Source: Actinomycetaceae bacterium
GTDB lineage: Bacteria > Actinomycetota > Actinomycetes > Actinomycetales > Actinomycetaceae
Direction: 5' to 3'
Length of the DNA stretch: 51,005 nt
Assembly: GCA_030532245.1 (NCBI GenBank)
Contig: JAUNLN010000006.1
Location: 33,598 to 84,602, forward strand
Both the position numbers and the translations under genes were made by a program. Below are positions 18,314 through 27,054 of the stretch, piece by piece; the first letter of the stretch is position 1; each line of letters opens with the position of its first letter. The notes beneath the pieces were generated by a model. It searched no databases. It saw nothing but the letters and a program-made list of their open reading frames with translations, and was not told the DNA's origin.

Positions 18314-19918
18314 TTATCTCAAATCTTCCCACGTTTTAAGCACGGTGCGTACCTGGGACGCGGCCCCACCTGGCAGCTTTGCAAGCCCGTTAGCGCCTGT
18401 GCGCAACAATAGCGCGGCGCGAGCCTCTACACGATCATCCAATTCGTGCGCAGTATCACCAATCATCTGGACCGTCTCGTGCCCGCGCCCCGCAATCAAA
18501 ACTGTGTCGCGAGCACTCGCCCCGACTACCGCCTGCCTGATGGCATTTGCGCGGTCGTCGCTCTCGAGGAGCGCCTTTGCACGCGAGCGCGTGAAGCCGG
18601 CGGCAACCTCGGCGCGGATCTGGGCGGGATCCTCACTGTAGATATCGTCGTCGGTCAAGATCACCACGTCGGCCGATGAGGAGGCGACCTCCCCCATCAC
18701 CGGGCGCTTACCCCGATCCCTATCGCCCGTCGCGCCAAAGAGGAGCCACAGGTTGCCCGGCGTTACAGGGTCGAGGGCCGCGCAGGCACTCGCGAGCGCG
18801 TCGGGCGTGTGCGCGAAATCAACGATAACCAGCGGATTAACGTCGCTGCGCTTGGACACAACCTCCATGCGACCAGGAACCCCCGGGGTGCGGCCGAGCT
18901 CAGCGCTCACCTGCTCTGGGGCAAATCCCAGTTGCGTGAGGATCGCAAGAGCCGTCAGCTGGTTTTGTACGTTGATCATGCCCGGCAAAGTGCAGTGCAT
19001 CTGCACCTTCAAGCCCTCAAAGTCGACCGTCACGTCGGTGCCCGCATCCTCCTCATTCAAAGAATGCGATTCCACCTGCCAGTCGGCCTGTGCCGTAGTC
19101 GAAACCGTCTGCGACGGAATCTGTACCCGCGCCGCAAGCTTCTTGCCCCAGTCGTCGTCAGTGCAGATCACGGCCTTTTTCGCCGTCTCCGGCTTGAACA
19201 GGAGCGACTTCGCCTCGAAATAGCTTTCCATCGTCTTATGGAAATCAAGGTGGTCGCGCTGCAAGTTCAAGAAAGCAGCAACGTCAAAAGTAAGGCCAGC
19301 CACGCGGTGCAGGCTCATAGCGTGACTAGACACCTCCATCACGACGTTCTTCGCGCCCGCCTCAAGCGCCCACGCAAGAATGCGGTGCAAAACGGGCGCC
19401 TCAACCGACGTTCTAACCGAGCTTGCGTGAGTATCACCAAACTTGACACCAACCGTTCCGATCAGGAGGGTTGGGCCACTCATTTCAGTTAAAACGTGAT
19501 GAATGAAATGGGTCGTCGTCGTTTTACCATTCGTGCCGGTTACGCCAACAACGTTAAGGTGCGCGCCCGGATTGCCATACACTTTCGCCGCGGCCAACCC
19601 CGCAAACGAACGCGGATCCTCAACTTCAATCAACGCGATGCCAGGGATTTTTGAGGCAATCTCAACACCGACCCGATCCGACACAACCGCTACCGCACCG
19701 GCTGAAACAGCCTGCTTCGCAAACTCAGCTCCATGACGCTTAAAACCAGGGATAGCGACAAACAAATCACCCGCAGCCACATCTGCTGAATCCAACGTCA
19801 CACCCAGAATCTGAGTATTCGAATCCGCACGCACTACGCGCGCAGAAAGCCCCCTCACAAAATCTTCAACGAGGACGCCTCGAACATTTTTCGGACGAAG
19901 ATCTTTAAGCTCAGTCAT
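18314..19918 (-). CDS. murE: MurE ligase: UDP-MurNAc-dipeptide adds the third residue (likely L-Lys type)
   Basis: Adds the third, cross-linking residue of the peptide stem. It has 534 residues. The ATP loop TGTNGKTTT is at 127-135; DHLDFHKTMESY-type and GRMEVV motifs follow; FGATGDRDRGKRP is typical of MurE. The loop that reads DNPR in diaminopimelate enzymes is here DDDIYSED (about 422-429), lacking the Arg that binds the DAP carboxylate. That points to L-Lys or L-Orn rather than meso-DAP. The ATG is 7 bp after the ftsI stop. Confidence 0.95.
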   Translation of the reverse strand: MTELKDLRPKNVRGVLVEDFVRGLSARVVRADSNTQILGVTLDSADVAAGDLFVAIPGFKRHGAEFAKQAVSAGAVAVVSDRVGVEIASKIPGIALIEVEDPRSFAGLAAAKVYGNPGAHLNVVGVTGTNGKTTTTHFIHHVLTEMSGPTLLIGTVGVKFGDTHASSVRTSVEAPVLHRILAWALEAGAKNVVMEVSSHAMSLHRVAGLTFDVAAFLNLQRDHLDFHKTMESYFEAKSLLFKPETAKKAVICTDDDWGKKLAARVQIPSQTVSTTAQADWQVESHSLNEEDAGTDVTVDFEGLKVQMHCTLPGMINVQNQLTALAILTQLGFAPEQVSAELGRTPGVPGRMEVVSKRSDVNPLVIVDFAHTPDALASACAALDPVTPGNLWLLFGATGDRDRGKRPVMGEVASSSADVVILTDDDIYSEDPAQIRAEVAAGFTRSRAKALLESDDRANAIRQAVVGASARDTVLIAGRGHETVQMIGDTAHELDDRVEARAALLLRTGANGLAKLPGGAASQVRTVLKTWEDLR

Positions 19919-19925
19919 TTCACTT

Positions 19926-21683
19926 CTACTCTGGTCTTACCGGATACAGCGTAGCCTCTTCAGTCGATGCCGGAATGTTGAGACTGCGCACAGATTCTGT
20001 GACAACCGACTTAAACGTCGGGCCCGCAGACTGCGCAGCAAGAATGCCATACTTCGGCAGGTAAAGAAGAACCGAGACTGCGATTCGCGGCTTATCCGCA
20101 GGCACCACACCCGCAACCGTCGTCGCCGTGCCAATAGTCACGCCCTGGTCAAAGATCTCCGCAGTACCCGTCTTAGCAGCAACGCGGTAACCCTCCACGT
20201 TGAACGAGTAGCCGGTACCCTCCTCGTCCGCAGTCGTGGATTCAAGCATCGTAAGCACAGTCTTCGCCGTATTCGGATCAAGAGCGCGCTCCGGCTCACG
20301 CGGCGCAGCGGTCTCATACGTGCCATCCGGCCGCGTCCAACCATCAATCAGACGAGCCGGCTGATACACGCCGCCATTCGCGATCGTTGCGAGGATTCCG
20401 ACCTGCTGCAGCTGGGTAACCGAGTAGCCCTGGCCGAACATGGTCGTGTACTTTTGGCGCCCGTCCCAATCCTCAGGCTTTGCAAGAATTCCCGAAGACT
20501 CACCCGGCATTCCAATGTCGATGAGTTCGCCAAGATGCATTGCCTTCATCGTCTCGTAACGCTGCTGGTCGGTAACCATCTCACCCACGCGCACAGTCGC
20601 CGTGTTCGAAGACTCCGCAAGCACACCCGTCGCCGTGAGCATGTAATCCTCATGCTCGTGCGAATCCTGGAACTCCTGCCCGTCATGCGTTCGATACTTG
20701 AACTGGGTGAGAACCGGCGTTTCGGGAGTAATCTTGCCCTCTTCCAAAGCGGTTGCGAACGTGAGGATCTTACCCACCGAACCCGGCTCAACAGGAGCCT
20801 GCACGATTCTCGAGGCCTGCGGAGTCTTACTAATCGGCTTATTACCAGACTCAGCCATCACGAGGATCTTGCCCGTGGAAATCTCCTGCACGAGCACCGT
20901 TCCCCACTCAGCTTCATAAGTCTTCACCGCGTCGTTGATAATCTCCTCCGCAGCATGCTGCAGATCAAGCCTCAAAGTCGTGTGAATCGTCGCGCCCTGA
21001 GTAGCAGGCTCCGAAATCGTTTTCCCACCCGGAATGACCTCACCGTAGGGCCCGTACTCCTGCACGTGACGTCCCGGCTCACCCGTCAGCAGCTCATCTT
21101 GCGTAAGCTCCAAACCCGACGAGCCCTTACCTTCCGCGTCGATCGTGCCAATCACTGGCGCGGCAACCGCCTCATTCGGATAAACCCTTTTATACGAAGG
21201 CTCCCACTCAATACCGTAAATGCGAAGCGCGCGGATCTTACGCCAAGTCTGAGTGTCTACATCCTTCTTCAAATAGTGGTAGGTCGAATTGCCGATCAGC
21301 TGACCGCCAAGCTCCGCCTCATCCATGTCAAGAAGAGGGGCGAGCGCCTCAGCCACGTAAACGGGGCCGGTACCGATCTCCTCACGCTCGCCGTCCTCAT
21401 TCTCAACCGACACCTTCGCATTCGCGATATTCACCTGATTTACCGCAATGTGGTACGTCTCGATAGTCGTAGCAAGAGGCGTTCCATTCGCATCCACGAT
21501 CTCGCCACGGCGAGGCTGAATCGTAGAGGCCTGCATGCGAACTAAACGCCCCTGCTCCTCCAACTCAGCACCCTGAATGATCTGCAGATTAACAAGCTGC
21601 AAAGCGATAGCCGCGAAAAAGAAAATCGCAATACCGAAAAATACTCGAGTCGCCGTCTGTGAGCCGGCACGAAACTTGCTCAC
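19926..21683 (-). CDS. ftsI: Septal transpeptidase FtsI (class B PBP)
   Basis: Cross-links peptidoglycan at the division site with FtsW. It has 585 residues. One membrane helix (about 13-33) anchors it; a dimerisation domain follows; the transpeptidase domain carries the SxxK motif as PGSVGK (active Ser near 300), SSN (near 356) and KTGTAE (near 503). The Val-Gly between Ser and Lys is less common than Thr-Phe/Met, but the catalytic residues are intact. The start is GTG with AGGAGG just upstream. It lies between ftsL and murE. Confidence 0.96.
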   Translation of the reverse strand: MSKFRAGSQTATRVFFGIAIFFFAAIALQLVNLQIIQGAELEEQGRLVRMQASTIQPRRGEIVDANGTPLATTIETYHIAVNQVNIANAKVSVENEDGEREEIGTGPVYVAEALAPLLDMDEAELGGQLIGNSTYHYLKKDVDTQTWRKIRALRIYGIEWEPSYKRVYPNEAVAAPVIGTIDAEGKGSSGLELTQDELLTGEPGRHVQEYGPYGEVIPGGKTISEPATQGATIHTTLRLDLQHAAEEIINDAVKTYEAEWGTVLVQEISTGKILVMAESGNKPISKTPQASRIVQAPVEPGSVGKILTFATALEEGKITPETPVLTQFKYRTHDGQEFQDSHEHEDYMLTATGVLAESSNTATVRVGEMVTDQQRYETMKAMHLGELIDIGMPGESSGILAKPEDWDGRQKYTTMFGQGYSVTQLQQVGILATIANGGVYQPARLIDGWTRPDGTYETAAPREPERALDPNTAKTVLTMLESTTADEEGTGYSFNVEGYRVAAKTGTAEIFDQGVTIGTATTVAGVVPADKPRIAVSVLLYLPKYGILAAQSAGPTFKSVVTESVRSLNIPASTEEATLYPVRPE

Positions 21684-21691
21684 CTGGCCTC

Positions 21692-22078
21692 CTACTTAAT
21701 GGCTGGGCTGCCGCCCTCTACCCTACCTTCACCCAGCTGAATAAAGCCGGTCTGCCCCGCAGGCACCATGCCCTGGCTCTCGGCCGCCTTCTTCAAAGCG
21801 GATGGAGATGAGGCCACCTGCAAACGCTGACGCAAAGACTGAGTCTCCTCCGTCAAACGCACAAGCTCGGCGCGAGAATCACGAATCTCGTAGGCCGTCT
21901 GGGCCATCTGCGTAGTAATAAGTAGATTAACAGCCAACACGGCAAGTAGCACGAGCGCCACGACCGCAAGCACAGGGAACGCTGCGCGCGGCCCCGTCTC
22001 CGAAGCGATAACTCGAAGAGGTGGAGTCGACAGGGTACGCGCCGGCTGCATCGGACGAGTTTTAGCTGCAACTGCCAT
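21692..22078 (-). CDS. ftsL: FtsL-like divisome protein
   Basis: A 128-residue bitopic protein with a short cytoplasmic arm, a membrane helix (about 33-56) and an extracytoplasmic coiled coil with regular Leu/Val spacing (about 60-100). Sequence similarity in this family is low, so the call rests on topology, length and position between rsmH and ftsI, where actinobacterial ftsL is found. FtsL forms a complex with FtsQ and DivIC and activates FtsWI. The start overlaps the rsmH stop by one base (TGATG). Confidence 0.85.
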   Translation of the reverse strand: MAVAAKTRPMQPARTLSTPPLRVIASETGPRAAFPVLAVVALVLLAVLAVNLLITTQMAQTAYEIRDSRAELVRLTEETQSLRQRLQVASSPSALKKAAESQGMVPAGQTGFIQLGEGRVEGGSPAIK

Positions 22079-23061
22079 CAGCGGGGACTCCTTACATCCT
22101 CATACGGGGTTTTCACTTCAACCGCGCGAAGCCGCACAGACTGGGCTCGCGGGTTCTTCAAAATGTCTTCTTCTGTCGCCTTTATGGCCCGCCTCGTAAC
22201 GAGCTCCAAGGAGGCGACTGGCGCATCTTCTGGAAGCACCGGCAAATCGATAGGCAACTGCTTTGGCGTTGCACCCTCTTTAAACACGTGCTTCACAATG
22301 CGATCTTCGAGCGACTGGTACGACTCGACTACGAGGCGCCCACCAACTCGCAGAGTCGACAGCGCTGCGGGTAGTGCCCGCTCCAGAATCGAAAGCTCAT
22401 CATTCACAGCGATTCGAAGCGCCTGGAACGTTCGTTTCGCCGGGTGACCACCCGAGCGGCGCGTCGCGGCCGGAATCGAATCGCGAACCAGCTCGGCTAG
22501 CTGAACCGAATCGGTAAGCGGCGACTCCTCGCGAGCCTTAACAATCCTGCGAGCAATGCGATTCGCGAAACGCTCCTCACCGTACACGCGCAGAATCCGG
22601 GCGATCTCACCCTCATCCAAAGTTGCGAGCAAATCCGCCGCGCTCTGCCCCTTCGTCTGATCCATACGCATATCGAGTGGCGCGGGTCGCGAATACGAAA
22701 AGCCTCGCTCGTCGTCATCCAGTTGCAGGGAGGAGACACCCAAATCCATGAGGATTGCATCAACCTTGCGGTCGCCTACAACCTCAGCAATCTGGTCGTA
22801 GGTCGCAAGCACCGGCTCAAAACGATCCTCAAACCTTGCAAGACGCATGCTCGCAAGCTCAATCGCACGCGGATCCCGGTCGATACCGATAACCCTGGAG
22901 TTCGGGAACGCCTCCAAAACGGCTTCGGTGTGGCCGCCCATGCCAAGCGTTCCATCAACCATCACACCGCCGCCCTCCAGCGCCGGCGCAAGCAAATCCA
23001 GCACATCGGATACGAGGACAGGGTCGTGCAGCTCGCCAATGCTCTCCGGTGATAGCTCCAC
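22078..23061 (-). CDS. rsmH: 16S rRNA (cytosine-1402 N4)-methyltransferase
   Basis: Methylates C1402 in the decoding centre of 16S rRNA using S-adenosylmethionine. It has 327 residues from the chosen start. LHDPVLVSDVLDLL leads into the SAM-binding VDGTLGMGGHTE and GIDRDPRAIELA, with FSYSRPAPLDMRMD and AKRTFQALRIAVNDEL downstream, all typical of RsmH. The frame extends to a GTG at 23109, but the GTG at 23059-23061 has AGGAGG seven bases before it and begins just before conserved sequence, so it is preferred. It is the second gene after mraZ. Confidence 0.94.
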   Translation of the reverse strand: MELSPESIGELHDPVLVSDVLDLLAPALEGGGVMVDGTLGMGGHTEAVLEAFPNSRVIGIDRDPRAIELASMRLARFEDRFEPVLATYDQIAEVVGDRKVDAILMDLGVSSLQLDDDERGFSYSRPAPLDMRMDQTKGQSAADLLATLDEGEIARILRVYGEERFANRIARRIVKAREESPLTDSVQLAELVRDSIPAATRRSGGHPAKRTFQALRIAVNDELSILERALPAALSTLRVGGRLVVESYQSLEDRIVKHVFKEGATPKQLPIDLPVLPEDAPVASLELVTRRAIKATEEDILKNPRAQSVRLRAVEVKTPYEDVRSPR

Positions 23062-23163
23062 TTCGCCCCCTCCTTCGCGTGCTACCGCTAGTTCACCCAG
23101 GACTCCCACCGTCTCCGCCGCCGGGGAAGTGACTTCGGATATTCGGTTGGAGACCTCAGTGAA

Positions 23164-23595
23164 CTAGAACAATCCAGGAATAATTTCTTCCTCAGTCGAC
23201 GAGAAAACCTCTTCCTTCTCGGCGAGGTAACGCGCCCACTCATCGGCATCCCAGATCTCAATTCGCGTGCCCGCACCGATCACGGCGAGGTCGCGATTAA
23301 GACCTGCATAGGTACGAAGATTCTGCGGAATCACGATCCGCCCCTGCTTATCCGGAACCTCGTCAGACGCGCCAGAAAGCATCACGCGAACATAGTCGCG
23401 AGCTTGCTTAGAGCTAAGCGGTGCACGGCGAAGTTGGGAGAACATTTCCTGAAACTCAGCCTCGGGAAATGCGTAGAGGCAACGATCCTGGCCGCGGGTT
23501 AAAACCACGCCCTCGGAAAGCTGATCGCGAAACTTAGCAGGGAGGATCACACGCCCCTTCGGATCGAGCTTCGGCTCGTATGTACCTAGGAACAT
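23164..23595 (-). CDS. mraZ: Transcriptional regulator MraZ
   Basis: DNA-binding protein that caps the division cluster and represses its own promoter in studied bacteria. It has 143 residues with two SpoVT-AbrB half-domains, marked by [10 protein letters not shown] (10-19) and DKQGRIVIP (82-90), the normal architecture. The ATG (23593-23595) is preceded by a G-rich ribosome site. Three TGGGG boxes lie just upstream, fitting autoregulation. Confidence 0.97.
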   Translation of the reverse strand: MFLGTYEPKLDPKGRVILPAKFRDQLSEGVVLTRGQDRCLYAFPEAEFQEMFSQLRRAPLSSKQARDYVRVMLSGASDEVPDKQGRIVIPQNLRTYAGLNRDLAVIGAGTRIEIWDADEWARYLAEKEEVFSSTEEEIIPGLF

Positions 23596-23626
23596 GGTTC
23601 ACCCCCAACCACTTCGTACGATTGAC

Positions 23627-23653
23627 CCCCACTTTACCCCACTTTCAACCCCA
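23627..23653 (-). promoter_or_regulatory. Putative MraZ-binding repeats
   Basis: On the minus strand, three TGGGG boxes occur at 23649-23653, 23637-23641 and 23627-23631, spaced 12 and 10 bases; the last two are in an AAAGTGGGG context. A TGGGGG-like run follows nearer the start codon. MraZ is known to bind direct TGGGN repeats about one helical turn apart upstream of mraZ. The rest of the 23596-23798 gap is AT-richer and holds possible -10 elements (TATTAT on the minus strand near 23706) but no convincing -35. Confidence 0.7.
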
Positions 23654-23798
23654 TTGGCACCAAACCGCGTGGATTTTCTCTAATTCTGAAACACAATTCC
23701 GCTAGATAATACGGAAAATTTGCGGTGGAGGATGGTGGAGGGATTTTTCCAGAAATTGGGTGGCGAACGCGATTTAGAGGCTAGAAGGCGCACAAAAT

Positions 23799-23827
23799 AG
23801 GCCTTCGGAGACTTCATCCGAAGGCCT
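23799..23827 (-). terminator. Rho-independent terminator after the SixA-like gene
   Basis: Perfect 10-bp arms AGGCCTTCGG (23799-23808) and CCGAAGGCCT (23818-23827) with a 9-base loop are followed on the minus strand by ATTTTGT. It lies 47 bp past the phosphatase stop and separates that gene from mraZ. Confidence 0.8.
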
Positions 23828-23874
23828 TGGTGTTTGGTGGCGGAAAGTGGGGCGCTACCCGCACCGGGTGCGGG

Positions 23875-24354
23875 CTAACGACCAGGCGTTATGACCACAT
23901 CTTTCAGATCTGCGCTTGCCGGTCGCAGATGAGCCATGTCGCCCACTTCAAAGACGTATGCGGTTGCCGTCGGGCACCCCTTCGAGGCGATGAGACCGGG
24001 CCCCTCCCCTGACGCAATGAGGGAAGCCGCGAGCGGAATCGACGGGGCGTGGCCAACTACCATGACGGTTCCCTCAACCGGAGGGATGGCTCGCAGCAAC
24101 TCGTATTCGTCGGCTTCGTACAGTTCTGGAAGCTCGAGGAGCTCTGCCTTGCTAAAACGGGCAATGATATTCGCAGTCTGGCTGGCGCGCCTAGCTGACG
24201 AGTGCACGATAAGCCCGCCCGTGAGCAGTTCTTTGAACTTTGATCCGAGCTTGAAGGATTGGTCGCGGCCAATTAGAGATAGCGGCCGCGTGTCGTCGCG
24301 AAGGCCTCCGTACTGTGCCTGCGCGTGCCGAACGAGCACTAGCGTTTGCCCCAT
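23875..24354 (-). CDS. SixA-like phosphohistidine phosphatase
   Basis: A 159-residue histidine phosphatase (branch 1) of the small SixA type. The catalytic RHAQA motif is at 9-13, followed by RDDTRPLSLIGRDQSFKLG, a SSARRASQTA stretch typical of SixA proteins, and VVGHAPSIP carrying the second catalytic His. SixA removes phosphate from histidine in phosphotransfer proteins in E. coli; actinobacterial homologues have no firmly established substrate. It is a single-gene unit, divergent from the small Cys protein and ended by its own hairpin. Confidence 0.87.
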   Translation of the reverse strand: MGQTLVLVRHAQAQYGGLRDDTRPLSLIGRDQSFKLGSKFKELLTGGLIVHSSARRASQTANIIARFSKAELLELPELYEADEYELLRAIPPVEGTVMVVGHAPSIPLAASLIASGEGPGLIASKGCPTATAYVFEVGDMAHLRPASADLKDVVITPGR

Positions 24355-24437
24355 GCTTCCACTCTAGGAGAAAAGGCCTAACTTTGGGCCTTTATACATG
24401 GAATACGAAAAATCGTGCAGGGCTATAGGATGTTGAC

Positions 24438-24716
24438 GTGAGTGAAAAGCAGTTCTTCCATGTTTGTTCGGCACGTCAGTGCACGGAGGTTGCCCGTTGG
24501 GCCGTGATCTGGTCTAACCCCAAAATCCACTCGGCGCGCGAAAAGACGTGGCTCGCGTGCGAAGGACACAAGAACTTTTTGACCGAGTTCGTGGCCCTGC
24601 GTTCTTTCCCCTACCGGGTTGTGCCGGTAAGCGAGCTTGAGGCTCCAACCGGGCCTTCTGCAAAGCCGGTTGACCCGCGCTCCCTCACCGACGAGGAGCG
24701 AGCTAGGTTAGCGTGA
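24438..24716 (+). CDS. Conserved actinobacterial protein of unknown function, possible zinc site
   Basis: A 92-residue soluble protein. C10-x4-C15 near the N terminus and C41-x2-H44 in the middle could form a Cys3His zinc site; this is inference. Similar small proteins, with CxxxxC, a WxNPKIH-like stretch and LACEGH, occur next to ABC-F genes in actinobacteria, sometimes carrying misleading names. The GTG start has AGGA seven bases before it. Its 3' end overlaps the convergent ABC-F gene by 14 bp, so the two transcripts are antisense there. Confidence 0.8.
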   Translation: MSEKQFFHVCSARQCTEVARWAVIWSNPKIHSAREKTWLACEGHKNFLTEFVALRSFPYRVVPVSELEAPTGPSAKPVDPRSLTDEERARLA

Positions 24717-26313
24717 CGAGCTCCAGGTAGGACTCGTCCCACAGATCCTCATCGCCATCGGGCAGGAGGAGCACGCGATCCGGCTCCAGTGCCGTGACTG
24801 CGCCGGGGTCGTGCGTCACGAGGACAACCGCCCCCTCATACGTCTTTAGTGCGTAGAGGATTTCCTCTCGCGAAGCCGGGTCGAGGTTGTTTGTCGGCTC
24901 GTCGAGCAGGAGCACGTTAGCCGCTGAAACCACGAGGGTTGCCAGGGCAAGACGCGTTTGCTCGCCACCGGATAGCACGCGGGTCGGCTTGTCTACGTCT
25001 TCACCGGAGAAGAGGAACTGGCCGAGCACGTTTCGAACGCGCGTGTCGTCAAACGCCGGCGCTGCCTCAACCATTGTTTCCAGTACGGTCTTGTTCGGAT
25101 CCAAAGTCTCATGTTCCTGGGCGTAGTAGCCGAGTTTTAGCCCGTGGCCGGGCACAACCTCGCCCGTATCGGGCTCTAGCACGCCTGCAAGAATGCGGAG
25201 CAATGTGGTTTTGCCCGCGCCGTTAAGGCCGAGCACTACGACCTTTGAGCCGCGGTCGATCGCAAGATCAACGCCGGTAAATACCTCGAGGGAACCGTAC
25301 GACTTCGACAGGGACTCGCCCGTTAGAGGCACCTTGCCTGACGGCGCTGGCTCTGGGAATCGCAGGCGGGCAACCTTTTCTTGAACCCGGGCCGGAGCGA
25401 CGCTCTCCTCCAGCTCCTGCGCGCGGCGGAGCATCTGCTGCGCAGCAACCGCCTTCGTCGCTTTCGCCCTCATCTTCTCGCCCTGCGCGCGAAGAGTCTC
25501 CGCCTTCTTTAGCGCAACCGCACGCTCGCGCCTCCTGCGCCGCTCGTCCTCCTCACGCTGCTTCAGATATAGATCCCAACCGAGGTTGTACATGTCGACC
25601 ACAGCTCGGTCTGAGTCGAGGTGGAACACGTGATTCACCGTGTCGCGGATTAGTTCCACGTCGTGCGAGATCACGATGAAGCCGCCCGGATAGGTCTTCA
25701 AGAAGTCGCGAAGCCAAATGAGAGAGTCGTGATCGAGGTGGTTTGTAGGCTCGTCCAGGAGGAGGACCTCCGCCTCGGAGAACAGCGTGCGGGCAAGCTC
25801 AACGCGTCTGCGCTGGCCGCCCGAGAGCGTGCCGAGCGGCTGGGCGAGGAGGCGTTCGCTAAGGCCGAGGGAGGAGGCGATCTGCGAGGCTTTTGCTTTG
25901 GCGGCGTAGCCTCCCTGGTTGGTGAACTCCTGGTCGAGGCGCACGTAGCGTTCCATCGCCTTTTGTTGGCGGGCGCCTTCCAGGGTGCTCATTTGGTGTT
26001 CAGCTTTGCGGATGCGCCCAAGTAGCTCGTCGATGCCCCTCACCGACAGGATGCGGTCGAGGGAAATCTGCTCCGGGTCGCCTACGCGCGAGTCTTGCGG
26101 CAGGTAGCCGATCGTGCCGCGCCTCGTAACCTGCCCCTCGTACTCGGCTTGGCCGAAGTCTGGTTCGCCGGCAAGCAGACGCATGGTCGTGGTTTTGCCG
26201 GCACCGTTTCGGCCTACGAACCCGATTCTCATGCCCTTATCCACGCGGAAACTCGCGTCTTTTAAGAGCGTGCGGGCGCCGATTCGAACAGTCAGGTTAG
26301 AAACATTGATCAC
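24703..26313 (-). CDS. ABC-F family ATPase (ribosome-associated type)
   Basis: A soluble protein of 536 residues with two ABC domains and no membrane segments, the ABC-F layout. Walker A motifs are GRNGAGKTT (34-42) and GLNGAGKTT (near 362-370); signatures are LSGGQRRR and LSGGEQTR; Walker B regions read LLLDEPTNHLD and LLLDEPTNNLD. The interdomain linker (near 240-320) is a basic, charged helix, as expected for contact with the ribosomal E site. It resembles the M. tuberculosis Rv1473 type that is also near suf genes. The GTG start has no ribosome site and may be leaderless. Whether it rescues stalled ribosomes or protects from antibiotics is not decidable here. Confidence 0.93.
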   Translation of the reverse strand: MINVSNLTVRIGARTLLKDASFRVDKGMRIGFVGRNGAGKTTTMRLLAGEPDFGQAEYEGQVTRRGTIGYLPQDSRVGDPEQISLDRILSVRGIDELLGRIRKAEHQMSTLEGARQQKAMERYVRLDQEFTNQGGYAAKAKASQIASSLGLSERLLAQPLGTLSGGQRRRVELARTLFSEAEVLLLDEPTNHLDHDSLIWLRDFLKTYPGGFIVISHDVELIRDTVNHVFHLDSDRAVVDMYNLGWDLYLKQREEDERRRRRERAVALKKAETLRAQGEKMRAKATKAVAAQQMLRRAQELEESVAPARVQEKVARLRFPEPAPSGKVPLTGESLSKSYGSLEVFTGVDLAIDRGSKVVVLGLNGAGKTTLLRILAGVLEPDTGEVVPGHGLKLGYYAQEHETLDPNKTVLETMVEAAPAFDDTRVRNVLGQFLFSGEDVDKPTRVLSGGEQTRLALATLVVSAANVLLLDEPTNNLDPASREEILYALKTYEGAVVLVTHDPGAVTALEPDRVLLLPDGDEDLWDESYLELVTLT

Positions 26314-26327
26314 AGTGCATAAGTGTA
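26314..26327 (-). promoter_or_regulatory. Candidate leaderless promoter (-10) for the ABC-F gene
   Basis: On the minus strand, TACACT (26322-26327) ends eight bases before the GTG start at 26313, and no Shine-Dalgarno-like sequence is present. That spacing would put the transcription start at or next to the start codon. No good -35 hexamer is visible 16-18 bases upstream. Confidence 0.4.
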
Positions 26328-26376
26328 GACGGGTCGCCGATAGAGTCTAAACCGCGGCATGTAGTAAGTTAGCCGA

Positions 26377-27054
26377 GTGATTGAAGACAGTTTCCGAGCC
26401 TCCGGCGCGCGCGTGTACGACCTTGTGACGGTGTCGTTTGTCGCGCTCCTTATTTTGTCTAACATTGCGGCAACGAAACTGATCGGCCTGCATATTGGGC
26501 CGGCACTGCTCGTTTTTGACGGGGGTGCGATCCTGTTTCCCCTCACCTATGTGCTGGGCGACGTGCTCGCAGAGGTGTACGGGTTTGCGAAGGCCAAGCG
26601 CGCGATTTTGGCGGGCTTCGTATTTTCGGTTCTGGCGGCGCTCACGTTTTTGGCGGTAGGCGCTCTGCCTCCCGGTCCCGGTTATGAGAATCAGGAGGCG
26701 TTTTCTGCGGTTCTAGGTTTTGTGCCGCGAATCGTGACTGCCTCGGTGCTGGGGTACTTGGCAGGACAGCTGCTGAACTCGTGGGTGCTGGTGCGGATTA
26801 AGGAACGTTGGGGCGAGGAGCACCTGTGGGCGCGCCTTATTGGCTCGACGCTCGTGGGCGAGTTCGCGGATACGCTCATATTCTGTACGGTCGCGTTTTA
26901 CGGCGTGATTACGGGCGCGGAGTTTTTGAACTACCTGTTTGTCGGGTACGCGTACAAGGTTGGTGTTGAGGTGGTTTTGTTGCCGGTCACCTACCGTGCG
27001 ATCAGATGGATTAATAAAATCGAGAGCAAGGAGGCGACCGATGCCAAGGATTAG
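26377..27054 (+). CDS. yhhQ: Queuosine precursor transporter (YhhQ/VUT-1 family)
   Basis: An integral membrane protein of 225 residues with about six hydrophobic segments. Family landmarks include the N-terminal VALLILSNIAATKLI, the PLTYVLGDVLAEVYGF loop, and TLVGEFADTLIF and YKVGVEVVLLPVTY near the C terminus. The family imports 7-deazaguanine precursors (preQ0, preQ1 or queuine). Its coupling to tgt, with a 14-bp overlap, supports that role. No queC/D/E/F genes are seen here, so salvage is likely. The GTG start has no clear ribosome site; a TAAGTT six bases upstream could make it leaderless. Confidence 0.93.
   Translation: MIEDSFRASGARVYDLVTVSFVALLILSNIAATKLIGLHIGPALLVFDGGAILFPLTYVLGDVLAEVYGFAKAKRAILAGFVFSVLAALTFLAVGALPPGPGYENQEAFSAVLGFVPRIVTASVLGYLAGQLLNSWVLVRIKERWGEEHLWARLIGSTLVGEFADTLIFCTVAFYGVITGAEFLNYLFVGYAYKVGVEVVLLPVTYRAIRWINKIESKEATDAKD

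Noticed and set aside
26314-26376. Possible preQ1 riboswitch before yhhQ
   Set aside because: The 63-bp gap has no preQ1-type stem-loop with an A-rich tail pairing to the loop, and it is too short for larger classes together with both promoters.
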